Notes under the pieces: generated by a model
Seen by the model: only the letters and a program-made list of their open reading frames with translations
What the model was told of the DNA's origin: nothing
Database searches by the model: none
Translations under genes and position numbers: made by a program
From: Dryas octopetala
Lineage: Eukaryota > Streptophyta > Magnoliopsida > Rosales > Rosaceae
Length of the DNA: 64,000 nucleotides
NCBI GenBank assembly: GCA_963921425.1
Contig: OY992834.1
Location: 7,068,001-7,132,000, forward strand
Direction of reading: 5' to 3'
Shown: piece after piece, positions 12,766-28,000 of the stretch
How the letters are laid out: the number at the start of each line of letters is the position of its first letter
How positions within the stretch are numbered: position 1 is the stretch's first letter

Positions 12766-13817
12766 TAACATGTACTGATGTAGTGATGTACAGAATCGCA
12801 ACCTTTAAAGCTTATTGTTTGAAACCGGGTTTTTGGACTTGAAAGAAGAGACTCTGCAATTAATTATATTCAGATTATGCTATAACAGCCCAGTTTTGGT
12901 TGGGAAGTAAAGAACACTGGGAAGCCATCATTTTGCCAGTTGTCACTCATAAACCCCACATGCACATGTGGCACACAATATTGAAATTAATATACTTTCA
13001 AAAATAATTTATTGAAATTAGTATATCAGCTAGCATCCTTTAAACCGAAAAGATTGGGATTAAATTATATCAGAGTTCTATTTCATAAAATCGCCATCTT
13101 TGTACTGGGATTGAACCGGCAATGGAAATTGTTGTTTCTGTTAAATACAGGGTCTGTACTCTGTCGTACTACTAAATCAATAAGTTTGTTGGAATTTTAA
13201 TTTAGTTTTAATAAACTTCATAATATGACGATTGCATGCCCCCATTAACACTCAAACAGTAAAACCAATCTCTGATAAAAGGGAAAAGAAAACCTTCATG
13301 ATTGCAAACATCTTTAGATAATTTGAGTTAAGAATTAGGTAAGATAAGCATGATATCAATAAATCATTCACAAAGCAGTACCTAACGATCAATAGAGATT
13401 CGAAGCGACTTGTCCAAGTCCTTCGATAAACTAACACTCCTCAAGGATCAATACAAATGATTTACAATTATTAACCACATGAAAATTTACATTGACTTTC
13501 AATACTAGGCATTAAATTCTTACACATGGCAAAACATAAATACAAAAAAATTTATGCTGCACATTAACTAACAAATTATCGAAAAAAAAAAGGAACAAGA
13601 ACACCCTCATCGGTACACAGTACTACAAAAAATTTGACACTACATGGTGTGCCATGTTGGGTGGCAACTTCCACAAAATTTGCTTTTGCTGCATCCGCCA
13701 TTTGAGAAATATTAACACTTTTAAATACATCCCAGCCCCTTTTCCATAACAAAGAACCCTTCAATCTGGATAAACAGAAAAATAAATCCAAAATCCACTA
13801 ATCCAGTATTGGGCATG
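12766..13817. other. Convergent 3' ends of kinesin and SEC8
   Basis: The kinesin (+) and SEC8 (-) genes end tail to tail here, 1.05 kb apart. The DNA is AT-rich and should hold both 3'UTRs. No protein-like ORF, RNA gene or clear mobile element was recognised. Confidence 0.65.
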
Positions 13818-16800
13818 CTAAAGGCGTAAAATCTCTGATACACGATCTTGTGCGTCAGCAGGAATCTCCCTTCCCGGCACCTGGACCTTTAGAAGATTTG
13901 CATACCTGTCAGAGAAATGTAAGAAGTTATTGAGCAGCTATACAAATTACTCTGTGGTATATAGGTAAGAGGTATGTATTGACTAACTCTGCAGCTGTAA
14001 ACAAGTTCTGGTGCTCTGTGATGAAGGCAAGCAAGGCCTGCAAACAGGTACAGAATATTGATCTAAGTGGGAAATACAAAATTTACACAAGATAAAAAGA
14101 AAAACTCAATTCCAGTGACTTGCCTCAAATGGCATGTTTAGAAGTTCATAGTAAGTTCGGACATGATCTAGTCTCTGTTGTACACTTTCACTGCTAATTG
14201 ATGGGATAGCAGCCAGAGCCTGCAATGCCAATAATAATGATAAAACGGTGAGGTTACTAAAATCAAAATCAAAATCAGAAAGCCTCATCTCAACAATTTG
14301 AGGTAGGGTTTATGGATGAAGTAAATAAACCATCTAGGTTAGAAATTATATGACAACTAGCTCTTGATCAAAGTCAACCCTCTCAAGGCAAGGAACAGGA
14401 CTTGTTAATAGCCGGTGCAAGAATTCACTTAGTTCGTTATGCATTTATTACTGAGATGCCTATTCTTACATGGGGAAGCGCATTCGTCTCAGGCATTGCC
14501 AACATAATAGAAGTAAATGCAATTCATAGCATGCAGTCAATATATGATCATAACAGTTATCCCTCCATCAATCAGAAGGATACATGGAATGGAAGACAAT
14601 TCAACTTCCCAGTTTATCAATCTTTTAGAACAGACTTCATTGATTCCAATCATCACAAGGTTGGCTTGTGTATGCCCTATAGAATCTTGTTTCATTCCAC
14701 TTAATGAACTTCCATGTGGAGGGAAAATTTTAATGACAAGAACTACTTAGAGACAGAGTGAGGACTTAACACAAAGCTAGCTTAAAAAATAAAAAAGGTC
14801 TAGAAATTAGGAAAAGCATTAAGCATATCATATATGGGTAAGAAAAAAACTTACCTGTTCCAAAGCAATTGAATTCCTACATATCTGCTGAACCCCAAAA
14901 AGGTTGATTGATTTCATATCAGCCAAAGCCTGTTAGGATGCACATCTCTAATCAGCAGGAATAGATAAAATGCTACCATAAATACATATGTTTATCTGAA
15001 ACTACAATAACCTTGATGGATGCATTCGCTGCAATGCTGCAAATCCCACCAAATATGTAATTCCGCTTCACTCCTGCAACAAAAGGTGCCATTTCCTCAT
15101 CCCTACGTGTTATCTGTGGGTAGACAAACACAAATAATATGTAAGGTCTACTTCCAAGAGCATGTACTTAATTGACTAGTAAAGAAAAAACAGGAGTGGT
15201 GAAGACACAGGCAATGCTTTTTTGGACCATTTCCAGTCTCTTGTCAATGAAGTCTTTACAACTAACAAACAAAAATGGGTAGCATTACGAATACCAAACG
15301 GGTAACATGTGCCAGATAATGCAAATAGAATTCATTTTCCTAGAGTATTTTGGAACTATAAATAGTACCTTTACATTATGAACTCAAATGCAGCAAGGGC
15401 GCTGATCATGTGCAAAGAGGTTGTGATGTGTGAAACCCTTACTTGGTTCCAGATAACATTACATGTGCATATCTACTCCCCAGCAATCATTTCATTGTTT
15501 TTGTAATCGCTCATGCTTGTGAAGTTGTGCATATTACAAATTTTGTTAATTTGGTTTCTCATATAAACTATTTCCTATTTTCTGTTTAGGATCTCACTAG
15601 ATCTTCCTACATGTATAGACTTCCCAGGTATATTCAAACTCTTTCACCATAAAGTGTAACCGTCTTTTAGAGACTGTTAGCAAGTCCTACCTAATTTCAT
15701 ATATGAGTCTGGATTATATGAAAACTATTTGACAGACTCTAGATGCATCTAGGATAATGTGTTCATGACATGCCACACAGAAAAGGAAAATCTCCTTGCC
15801 AGCAATAAAATTCAAGATGCAACATTTACAGTTTATTGAGGACAGAATTCGGGAATACGTTCAATACATACAATATGATAAGTACACATATAAATAATTT
15901 ACATCAAGTATCCAAGATGAGTAGTAAAACTTATTGGAAGGTCAAGATTTTCATAAACGTCCTTGTAAAACTTATTGGAAGGCCAATAATGTCATGTCCC
16001 ATGTCACCCATCTGCCAAGGCAGGAGATGAGTATACTAACCTGTGCAGTCAGCGAAATAATGAAGTCATCTGGCTCTTCAGCATCCTGGTCTTCCATGTA
16101 TTCTCTATTTATCATTTCCTGTTTAAACCACAATTTTCAGTCAGACAATGTTATTCTTAAAGGACAGTTCTAACAGGTATCACTCTCAAACTACACTGTA
16201 TTTATAAACTACATCTCACATACCTGCATATGGAAAATTGTCTCCAATTGCATCTCAACACGTAAAACCTTAAGGCAGTCGATTGCCAATTTTCTATACT
16301 CATCTGCAAATGATGCTAGATCCCTAGTAGGAGCACTACTTATTCGTTGATGACAGTTCTTGCCACTTTTTTCTACTTGATTTGGAGCATTAAAGGTTGT
16401 CTGTCGAAGCCTAAATAGTGCACGACAGTTGTTCTCAATTAAGCCATCATAAATAAATTGCTACTCAAAAGATTAAAAACCAACTGTTTTATTTTTTCTC
16501 AATGACAGGAAACAAATGGAGGATGCCAAAACTGACATAGGAAAAGGATAGGGACCAAGAATATGATCCTTATGCTTCTTGCTTAAACTAACAAGTTTCC
16601 TGTTTTCCAGTAAATGATTATTTATTGACACACCCCACTGAGACTTGTAGAAGAAAAATCCGGAATGAATTTTGGACTTCAGCCAGATGAGAGAACTTGC
16701 CTTTCTATAGACTCTGCAACATACTCCAATGAATCACTGAGGGAAGCCAGCAATATGAGTTTGTTATCATCACGAATTAGATTATCCTGTGAGGGACAGA

Positions 16801-19800
16801 ATTAAAAATAACAGTCAATAAACTTAAATGAATGAATACTTCGTTAGCAAGAATTCCCTACTACACAATCTAAAGAGAGATTTTTTTTTTTTTTTTTCCA
16901 TATATCTGAAGAGAAATTAAGCCGAAGACCTTTGACTAAAAAAGAAGAAACAAGAAACAAGAAATGAGAAAACATATTAATCATTTAAGTAGAAAGAATA
17001 ACTTGTAATATCAAACAGAAACTGGATTACCTGCTTAATAGGCCGCAAATTCAGTAACAAATCACTCACTTCTAATTCAACCTCAACATTTTCAGCATCT
17101 GAAGCATGGGCTTCAATGTTTGACTGACCAACTGCATTTGGTAAATATGCACTTGCTGGATCAAGTCGCATCAATTGCTCGATATCATATCTGCCAATGA
17201 GCATATAACTCTGCTTCTCCAGAACTGCCTGAAAGAATGCCAAAAAAGTGAATGAAGCGATAATGGTGACCATTTTTCATGACATGCACCATGCACTGGT
17301 TATGAACCATCTTAAGTAGTATTTTTCAGTGGTGCTGATTAGAAATATAGAATTTACAAATGATAAGATGTGAAAATCAATCCACCAAATCGCTGACATT
17401 TATATTTTAGTGTACGGTTGGCATCATTCCCTTAACTTTATAGAATCTATATTATAGTAAACAATGTAAATATAGTGTTTCTTGTTAAAAAAAAAAAAAA
17501 AAAAAATTGTGCCATAAGAACCATAACTTTCTCCTCCCTCAGTAAGGGAAAAGATAACACTTTGGCAGTTTGCTATTACAGCTGGAACAACCAATTCAGA
17601 AGAACAATAAATGTTTTAAACATTATAATGAAGGGATAAAGGAAGAGAATAACAGATCTAAAAACAATAATGGTGTGATAAGTCAATAAGAAAGAGAAGG
17701 GAAACATCCTTGCCTCCATGTATGAGGTCCGGCATCTTTCATAGGTTCTCTCAAGGAAAGTTTGCACATACTTCACAACATCACCAGCAAATTTAGGCAT
17801 AGCTTGTGCCCAACCAAGCACCTAGAGAAAATCATTTCAAAATAAATCATTCATCCATAAGTTAAAAATGATTTAAGCATGATGTTAAAAACAATCCAGA
17901 ATGGAACAGAGAAACAAAGTTAAAGCTTTCCTTGCCATACAAGCTTTACTGCATTTCTATAAGTGAAAAATCTCTGGAGAAGTGAAAGCTAAAACTTGCC
18001 TCTTTTGCTAAAAACTCTATTGCCAGAAGTCCCTGTAAGACAGGTCGACCCTTCTCAATTGATGGAGTATAAGAAGCAGCAGCATGTGCTCTGGGCCGGA
18101 ATGCAGCTGGACCTATAAGAATGCTTTGAAGAATCAGAATTTAATTTCCAATGATGATCTCAAAGCTTGATCACCATATGAATTACACCAACATACTCAT
18201 CTTTATACAATTTTTTGACAAAATATTCCAGTGTGCATACTGTCAAAATTACATGTGTAGCGGGAGTTCTTTTAAAGAATAAAAGTTAAATGAGAATTCT
18301 TTTTCATTAAACTGAATAAGCGTGTATAAGCAATTAAGAACCTATGTATTCCTTTAACGTATCTAGGAAATAAGAAACTATGTATTTAAACGTGTCTGAG
18401 CTTAAACTGAATAAACATGTCTATATGATTATGTGTATATTTTAAAGGTCAGAATTCCATATAGAAACTCTACCAAAAAATAGTTTCCATGTCCAGAGGA
18501 ATACTGCTTAGATAGGCTTCAAACAGAATACAAAGGACATTACTTGGGTAAGCAACCTTGAAGAGATTTAGCTTACACCTAATGTATTAGACTGTAAGTA
18601 TCCACATATGAGTGAAATCATTTAGCCAAATAGTTTCATGCTAAGCAAATTAATAGGAAAAAAAAAACCATTGTAGAGCAGTTTGTTATAGGACTTGCTT
18701 GATATAGCTTGCTGTACGCCCTTTCTGTAGTCTACAAACATCGTTGGTAAGAAGTGGTCCTTCACAAAGTTCTCCACAAAAGCCAGCAATCCATCATTAC
18801 TGCACATAAGAAGTTGGCCTTACAAATTTTTCCAGTAAAGCAAACAACAGAAAAGAGAAATCACAACACCCAAATTCATGATTATAATAACAGGAAAATT
18901 GAAAATGATGAGGAAGATGAACCAAATTCATCTGTGGACCAATAAGCAAAACAAACAGATCACATAACCAGTAGATTTTCAACCCCAAGCACAACCAACT
19001 TTAAATAGCAAGAATTCAAATTTTGGAGGATTACAAGATTTGAAATACACAGCATGTACTTATGCATGGAGATTAGTAAAACTACAGCCTATGACTCAGT
19101 CATACCGAACTTCAAACCCATATTCCTCCCACATAGCCCCTGGAATAGTTAACATCTTTTACCATTGTGACTAAGAAAGAAAGGTTTTCATCATACATGC
19201 CTAGTGTGTTTAACCATTCAATACAAAAAGTTAAGAAAATCAACACATAAAATTTCAAACCCTGTTTGTTGTCAAATTGATGGTTGTCATACTCCTGGCT
19301 GTCCAAAGTAAAATAACCAAACTCATGCATTAATAGTGACCTGGAAGGCTGTGAAGTCAAATATGAATAGTAGTAATTATAAGTTCCAAAAAGGCTGTGA
19401 AGACACCAGATCCCCTCTTAAATAGAATTAGACAGATATAAGAGGTTAAGTGGGTTTTAATATTTTAAGAGTGTTGATCTGTTATCTGACATTTACACTG
19501 CTGTTAACAACTTAACATATATTTATATAATATGGTGATCCATGGAAACAAGACCAGTATACTGAAATAGGATCAGAATAATAACATAAAGTCAGATTAA
19601 AGGTCAAGATGATTTTCTTCTATATACATATTTCACTTCCCATGCCAAGCAATATCTGTTTAAGCAAGAAAATGAGAATAGAATCTGAAAGCAAATAAAA
19701 GCATATGCATAGGCATCAATTCCCATTGCATGTTAAACATGAAGTGATATGTGTAAGCACTAGAAAAAGAAAGAGTAATATGGTTTTGAGACTTACCCTA

Positions 19801-22002
19801 GTTGGGAATACTTTTCTGGAAGCATTGAAGCGACCTTTTCTGTAAACTGTACAGCACATAAAGTCAGAATAGGCCAAAAGAGGAAAGCACTGTGCATAGA
19901 TAGTAAATCTCATGTTTAAAGACATGATTAAGAACAATCTTAAAACCTGAATAACAGGCCGGTATAAGGATGCTGCTAGATATATGCCTTGCTCAGGCAA
20001 GACAGCTGCAGACCCATAACCTTCTTGTAATACATTTGGACCCTTCCTACTCCAGCCTTGACGAATGAGATCAACCCCTGGAGAATGGAAGATGCACCAC
20101 CATAAACATTTTAATAACCAATAGAAATCAGACACACCATGTTGAAAACTGAAAACTAAATCAAGAGTTTTAAAATGTAACTTATGAAAGCAGCAGCCAA
20201 TCAAGAAAGTTTCAAAACTAGAGAAGAGCCCCTAAGAAGTAATTCCATAAGTCAATAAAATAAAACACTCCAACTTCAGGATTGGTTGTGGCATCAAACA
20301 CAATTAAGCAAATTATTTTGAAAAACCCACCGCATAACAAACTGATCCATCATTTTTTGAAAAATAAGCAAACTGATCCATCTTTGAGGAAGGATGAGCA
20401 TCCTTCTTCAATGTAGATATTTACTGTATCCATAAGTCAATCAAACAAAATACTCCTACTTGAGGTTTGTATCTAGCATCAAGTATTGTAAAGCAAATGA
20501 TTTAGACAGCCCACCACATAACAAAGTGATCCATCTTTGACAGAAGGATAGGCAAGGGCATCCATCTTCAATATATAATGTATCTTAAGTTACATACAAC
20601 AAAAACATTTTAATTGTATAAGATAAAGGTGAAGTGATATAGAACCAAGTACACTATACAAAATCCTTTGGATGATGAAAAAGCACCATGATTTATTGTT
20701 CAGAATATCCACTATTGAATACTCCATCCATGGTCATGCGAATGTCCAGTAATATTGGAAACATCAGAAAAATAAATGATAAAATATATTCAGTATTGTT
20801 AGTGAGTGTGTGAATAAAAAGGTACTGCAAGAACAAAATCTAACATACCTTGGTTGGGAATAGAAATAGTAGCATCTGTGAAGCGAAAAGCAAAGGTAAG
20901 ACCCTCTTCTACACCATCCCTGCAACCCATCATCATGAAAAAATGTCACAAGTCCATAGTAACACCATGCATAAGGAGATATATGCTGAAGAGTAATAAA
21001 AGGGAGCTAAATGTGGCAAATGTCATAACAGGTATATGTAGAAAAAAGTAATTTCATCAACAAAAAAAAAAAAAAATCAGGTGGGTCAAGAGAGTAAATT
21101 TATGGAATATAGAACCATCTCTTCTAGAATCAATCACTTACCACCACCTCCGCCAGTTCCAAGTATGACAATGGCACTATCACTACCATTTCCCGAAGTT
21201 TATAAACATACCTCAACCACTTGAAGAAACCCATAACAGCTATTAGAGAAACACCACCTAACTAATGTGTCATTGTCACAACACCAACGCATCCCCCACC
21301 ATGTTAACTCTTTCAAATGTTCAACACATAACCCCAAAACCAAGCCAATACCACAAACAGACCTTACCCCTAGTACCTATGGATCTTGTCTTGTCCAAAC
21401 GTTCTCTACCTCCTCCCCCCCAGGGCAAAAGAAAAAAAAAAAAAAGAAACTCAACAGCTATTAGAGGAAAATTATATAATTAGATGAAAATGAATCAAAT
21501 TTACTTGCCTCTTGTTTTTGGAAGGGACCTTGCTTGCAAGTCTAGCTGTCTGTACAGCAGCATCTGCAGATGCAGCTTCCGGAGTTGCCCGCAGAATCTC
21601 ACAAATAAGTTGTTGGCATTCACTCTTAAGCGAATATGAAAAGAAAAGGAGGGAAGAGGTCTTAGGACCAACATGTATGTCACTATGCACTATTTCTGTT
21701 TACGCGATTCGAAAATAAACCATCTGGTAATTTAATCATTCAAAACCTAAGCAGATGGATTACCTGTAATACTGTCAAGGAAAAGCCAATGCTGTAGCCT
21801 CCAGTAACTTGAGATGCTTCAGAATCGGGATTCAAATTTATGTCTGTTGGCATTGATTTTGATGTGTTCATGTCTATTTGTAGAGAGGACTTTGATTCCA
21901 AAAGCTCCCCAACAACAACATGGTTCTCTGAATGATTAAACTAGGGAATTTAGTTTCAATGTTAAAAGCTAGAAATGTATATAAAAACCTTAGAGACAGG
22001 AG

Positions 22003-22033
<31 letters not shown>

Positions 22034-25000
22034 CATCTCACCAAATATCCGAACAACGGCATCCAAAATTGAATCAAGAAGTTCTTTTGCCGCAGCCTGT
22101 GCTTTCCCTGAAGGAGCCATCACAGGTGAGACAGGGCTTACCGCCAATAGAGTTCCAGCCAGTGATATCCCATTCTGACGCTTCTGTTTTGGCAACTGAT
22201 AACTTTCTAGCTGTCCCTTCATGAAATGTAGACCAGCGGTAGCAGTTCGGGCAGCCTGTCCAATGCCAGACCTCGAAGAATTAACTAGTTCTGCATGAGT
22301 TTTAATCTTGGATGTGATAATCTCATGAATTGTAGGTCGCAATCTTTGGCTGTTATGGGGAAGAACAGAATATCAAAGAAGTTGTGGATGAGTCATCTTG
22401 ACATACAGATTGCATGAAGGTAAACAAATTGCATGTAAACAGTTAATAAGATGGGATTCAGTACTGACAAGACCAGAATACTTGTATGTTTAATCACTTA
22501 TTGACATCAGTGAAATAAAATTTGGAGACCCTTTTTTTTTTTTTCATTCTTTTTCACTAAACCAACTATATAATAAAAGTAAAATGAGGTGCAAGTCTTT
22601 CTAGCACTGTACTGCTGTCCCGTGCCTTCCAAGATCTCTTAATTATGATTCATTTGTTTTCCCATTTTCACTAAGATAAAAAAAGACTTCTCCTCTTCCA
22701 CAGAAGGCCATTTTATTTCAAATATATTATTTAAGGAAAATGACGGCTAAACAAACAGAAACAAATATAGCAGTAAAACAAAAAAAAAATATGCCTAAGA
22801 AAAAAAATAAAAATATTGAAGGCAATAAATTTGAACTATATAATTGCAGTAGCAAAAACATAAATTTTCATTGTCATATACATTAATATGATTAAAATAT
22901 TTTCATTTTATAATTTTCATATACACAGAAGCTTATACATATTCAATAATCTTATGAATTTTTACTCCATGTTTGTAAATCTATAAATTTTTTGCTTTTT
23001 CTCCTCATGAAAACATTTTCATTATGTCTAAGTTTTTGAAAGCTATTGTTTTTAACACCGTAACACTTAATCCTGTGTCAAAACATGGGAATCATGTCCT
23101 ATTTAAGAGATTGGATTCAGCATGCTTCTGTCTCAAGTTCTAAAGAGAAATCTGGATCTACAACTCCTATCCGATAAATTTGGCTGAAGCCGTGCTCATT
23201 TCCAAGGTAATTCAAGATAATTTAGTGATGTGAAAGGACTTACCATGGAACAGGAATGAGGGAATGAGTAAGATAATACAATTTGAATATGGAGATTCTA
23301 ATTGAACGGGAACAATATATGGAAGAGCATGGATTCAAGAATATATGGAATAGTATATCAACCAGACAACTAACCATATCATGGCACCAGCAGCTGCAAC
23401 TTTCCTAAGCATGCAAAGGCACTCAATCATGGTCTGCAAATACTTGACATGAAGTGGAGCATCACTTTTCTTTATTGCTTCCTACATCCAAGTATAAACC
23501 AAGAACTTTCAGCATAGAAAAAGAGAAATTCATCAAAAAGCTGACATGAGATGTGATTAACCAAAGATTTCATTACAAGAAATTCATCCGGAGTGGAATT
23601 ATGAAGCCAGGGTGGCATTTCACGAGGAACAATTTTGACATCGCCGTTGACCCTCATTGATGTTGTGTGTCCATCTGAGGTAGCTTCATCATGCAGTTCC
23701 AGAGTTCCCTCCTCGTCGGGGCCATCAAAAGATGAACTATTAAACATTTAGAATTTCAGATATAAGTTTACCAATTATAAACTGCATACAATAATATTAA
23801 GAACTCAATCTTCTCAATGTAAACATAAATCAGCAATGTTAGATTTAGACTTTCAATCGAACAAATAATATTCAAAAGGCTATAAAAAATCATGAAAGGC
23901 CCATCCATAGAGAACTGACCACTTATTAACAAGCATTAAGAAACCATAGTAAACTTTTTTTAACTTCTTTCCAAATACTAGTTTAAACAGGGATTAAGCA
24001 TCCAATAAGAAGTATTTTCTCTTTAACAAATTAACTTTGTGGGGAACCTCATAAGTTTAGTGATTCCCATATTTGATGATAGATACTATTATCCTGTTCA
24101 ATTAAGGTAAATCTCTGACACTTCCAGAAGGGTCTTGAAAAAGAAATTAACTACATAAATAATCAGCTGCAGAAACATGTCAAATAAGAATTATGAGATA
24201 TTGCAAACACACTTTGATTCAAAAAGAAAGTATGAACAAACAACGATTCCACAATCTACAAAGTAATAACATTTTCAAATGCAGATAATGTGTAAATTAA
24301 ATGTAGGTAGAAAGAAAACCCAGCAGGCAACAATAAAGATAGTATTAGAGCTTCAAGCAGTTAAAGATAATTTTCTAATCTTACCCTCCATCAATAGAGC
24401 CCGTCTTATATGATCCATCTCCGTGATTACCAAACTGACTGTCACCTTTTAACTGCCTGGTTCTTCGAGATAGGGATTGTGAATTACTCGAAAATACAAC
24501 AGCTGTGGTGGTTGGTACCTCATCATCCATTTCATGCAAGCTCAAGGCAGCCGAGCTGCAGAAAAGAATCAGCAGAAGGACAATATCTATGAGAAATAGC
24601 TTTAAAGAATCTAGCACAGAGTGACTGAAAAGATATACAAATCTAGCATATTCATCAATCACCCAAGTTCCCCAAAGAAGAAGGTAAGGGATGCCTCCAG
24701 AGAGGGTAGAGTTCTGTCTCAAAATTGCCAAAGGTTTGTATGAAATTCTAAGCCAGCTATACAGTAAGATACTTACTCTAAGTTTGGTTCACTACTCAAA
24801 ATTAGAATTAAAGGCACAAAGAAAAAAAAAATAAACCAGAAAGTTATTCTTGCATTTGCTTATGTGAAGAATACAAAGGGAAAATACAATGTTGGAAACT
24901 ATTGTTCCTATGTGCCAACTTTCTCCTCAAATATCACCAATTGGAAGAGAAAGTGAGAGGAAAATTTTGAATTATTTTCCCTACCTTTCTTTTCTTTCTT

Positions 25001-28000
25001 GTTCGTTTCCATTTAGTAACCAAACAAGGGAAAAGCTAAGGAGTTTAATTATTATTATTTTTTTTACTCTTCTCCATTGGTAAACCAAAAAAAAAGGTTA
25101 ACAATACACCTGGAAAATTTGAAAAGTATCATGCAACAACTGCAGCAGCAACAAACAGAAAATGTGCAGCCAACATCAATCGCTATAAAAAATAGTAACC
25201 AGTATATTTAGACAAATGCCCCAAAGCCAAACTCCACAAAACCACCCACCCGCCCCATAAATATGCAAAATAAACAGAAAGAATCATAAAGTAAAAAACG
25301 TTCCTACTTTTTTCCTAGAAAGTACTAATGCTAAAGTGAAGCTAAGGTACAGGAAAGTACCCAAAAGGAAAATAACTATAAAGATAAGTAAATACCTATA
25401 TTCACCCTTGTTGTAAAGATGAGCATGCAAATCCTCTAGTACCTTATAAAACAGAACTCCTCGCAACTTTGTCAACTCTGAGCGAACATCTAGAAGGGCA
25501 CCGACCTGGGCCAATCAATTATATTTATCAAGTCATATACACTTGACCAAAAAAAAGTATCCTTTTAAATATTCCTCTAAATGCTAAATTAAAATTGCGT
25601 CAAGGAAAAAAAAAATGAAAGAATGAAAAATGGAAGAGAAAAGATAGAAAGCATGAATTTCTATTAAGCCCCTGCTCTGATGCCCTTGATCAACTTAAGA
25701 AAGACACACAAACAACCTTTAAGGACATATCAGCCAGATAACAATGCAATATTTATTATTGTCAAAATAGTGCCACCAGGCCTTGCTTCTGCAGAGAATC
25801 TCCCAATCTAAAAATACATAGGAGAAAAATGGTGGATCACCATGATATTGGATGATCAAAAAAGGTCTACCCTGAACCGAAGGGCTTTAATGAAACTTGA
25901 GAATACAACAGGACAAGATGTTTTAGCCCCTAGGATTTCCACGTATGCTTAGTAGAAAATAAGTTTCAACCAAGCCACCATAAAAGAGCAGGAAAAACCT
26001 TTATGTGAAATTGTTGCCTAAAAAAGAGTTGACAAGCCTACCATTTGAAGCCCCTCGCGTTCAAGCATCAACATTGATTGAACATGAAATTGAACTGCAG
26101 CATAATACTGCTTATCGGCAATGAGCTTCTCTATACGAGCTGGAACCTGAGCCACATTTTCAACAGACAAGATATGGTAGATCTTCAAAATAACATTCAT
26201 GGCATAAAGATGATTCAGTTAGAACAAATTTATTGCTGGTAGCTCACTGGCAAGCTCTGGGTACCAGACATTATAGATGTGCCGAAGCATATGCTTCTAT
26301 GTGTTAAATCTGCAACTACAGTGGTAATTCTTGAGTTGTAAGATCAAACAGTGAGTGCGTGTGTGTACTAAATCTGCAACTACAGTGTTAATTCATGAGT
26401 TGTAAGGTCAGTATACTAATAATATTAAGCCATATCAAATTATACATACATACATATACGTATGCATGGCCATGGATTTATTTATGTATAAGTTAACTAA
26501 TGCGACTGCAACTCAACTCAAGTACAATTGGATAAAGCAGAGTTCTGTTGGCACACCACTCGTAAGGCTAGGGTCAGGGTCAACAAGTCAAGAGTTCAAA
26601 TACTATGACTGAAATGATGCAAATACCATTGAGCCTTATATGGTCTAAAACCAGGAAGAAGATGGAACAAACCTTAGATATTCCCTCAATTTGATCTAGA
26701 AGGGAGATAATGTGACGTAACGTAACTGACCGGTACCATAACTGATGCAGTTGTTTATTGCGGGAACTAAGACGGCTCTTTGCTTCGGCTAAATCAACCT
26801 TTAAGACGGCAATACTTTCGGTAGACTCACTGAACAACCGCAAGATCTGGAAGGAATTGATTAGAGTGAGAAATAGTATTTAAGAGTGGACTATTGTTTC
26901 CAAACCACCCCCCCCCCCCCCCCCCCCTCTCCGAAAAAATGAAATAATTAATACAAATAAAAGTACAACATGTTTTTAATATGAAACTGGTAGGGAGAGA
27001 GACAGACAGAGAGAACGAAAACAAAGTGAACCAGCAGTCCACTTTAACAAACACTACTCAACCATAATCATTATTTGAGTACATAGAAATAACTAAGAAA
27101 TCAATCACAACAAATTTTGACAAAACAATTTTTGAAGACAGAAGTCAGGATTTGAGTAGCTAGTTGGAATTTACAGGTTATGATTGTACCTTCTGTGGAC
27201 TACTTGTTCACTGCTGTTGATCGTTCACTTTACTTTAATAAAGCTTTTCAGTTTCTTTTGAAAAAAGAAAAATTAAACCAGAGGCAGCCTAAGTAAAATG
27301 CTGCAATATACCTCATGATCTATTTGTTTTATTTCCAAAGTTCAGCAAATGATTACTCCCATTCTGTTTGTGCCTCTCAATCTTATAAAAAAGAAAATCA
27401 TTTTAACCATTTGTGGGCATCCTTGTGGGCTTTGGTCTCTTCAGAATTTTGGGAAATACCTTTCTGTGCAATTTTTGCAGATTGGAAGGCTGCTGTCATT
27501 GAGGGGAAAATTCTATTTCTGCAATGCTTTTCTTTTAAGATTATATAAGATCCGTTTGTCTTGTCCTCTGATTTGTACTCTGTCATTCTTATAAATACAA
27601 TTTGGTTTCTTATCAAAGAAAAAAAAAAGTTTTAACAAATACAACTCTTTTTGTCTGAGAAAAGATAAATGTATTAAAACACCTCAAAGAATAAGTTTCT
27701 TATCACCGTGAACACTAGAAACCTAGGAAATTGAAGAAATACTACAGAAAAAATGGACAAATAAATTATATATCTATCAAGGAAAACTATAAGAAACCTG
27801 AGAATAATTTTGAATTGCTTTGTTGAAGCCACTGTGATAATTCTGCACAACTTCATCCACAACCTCCTCAACAACATCACTTTGCTCCTTCAAAAACTGG
27901 ACTTCACCTTCACGATCTTTGGATGTCAAAATATGGACAACATGAGGTAATGAATCAAAACGAGCAGCAGCCCAGCTCTCATCTACTTTTGAAAGCTCTT

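Noticed and set aside
14106..24731. Reading SEC8 introns with GT donors a few bases from the GC sites
   Set aside because: GT four bases downstream (inside GCAAGT) shifts the frame and leads to stops in the next exon.
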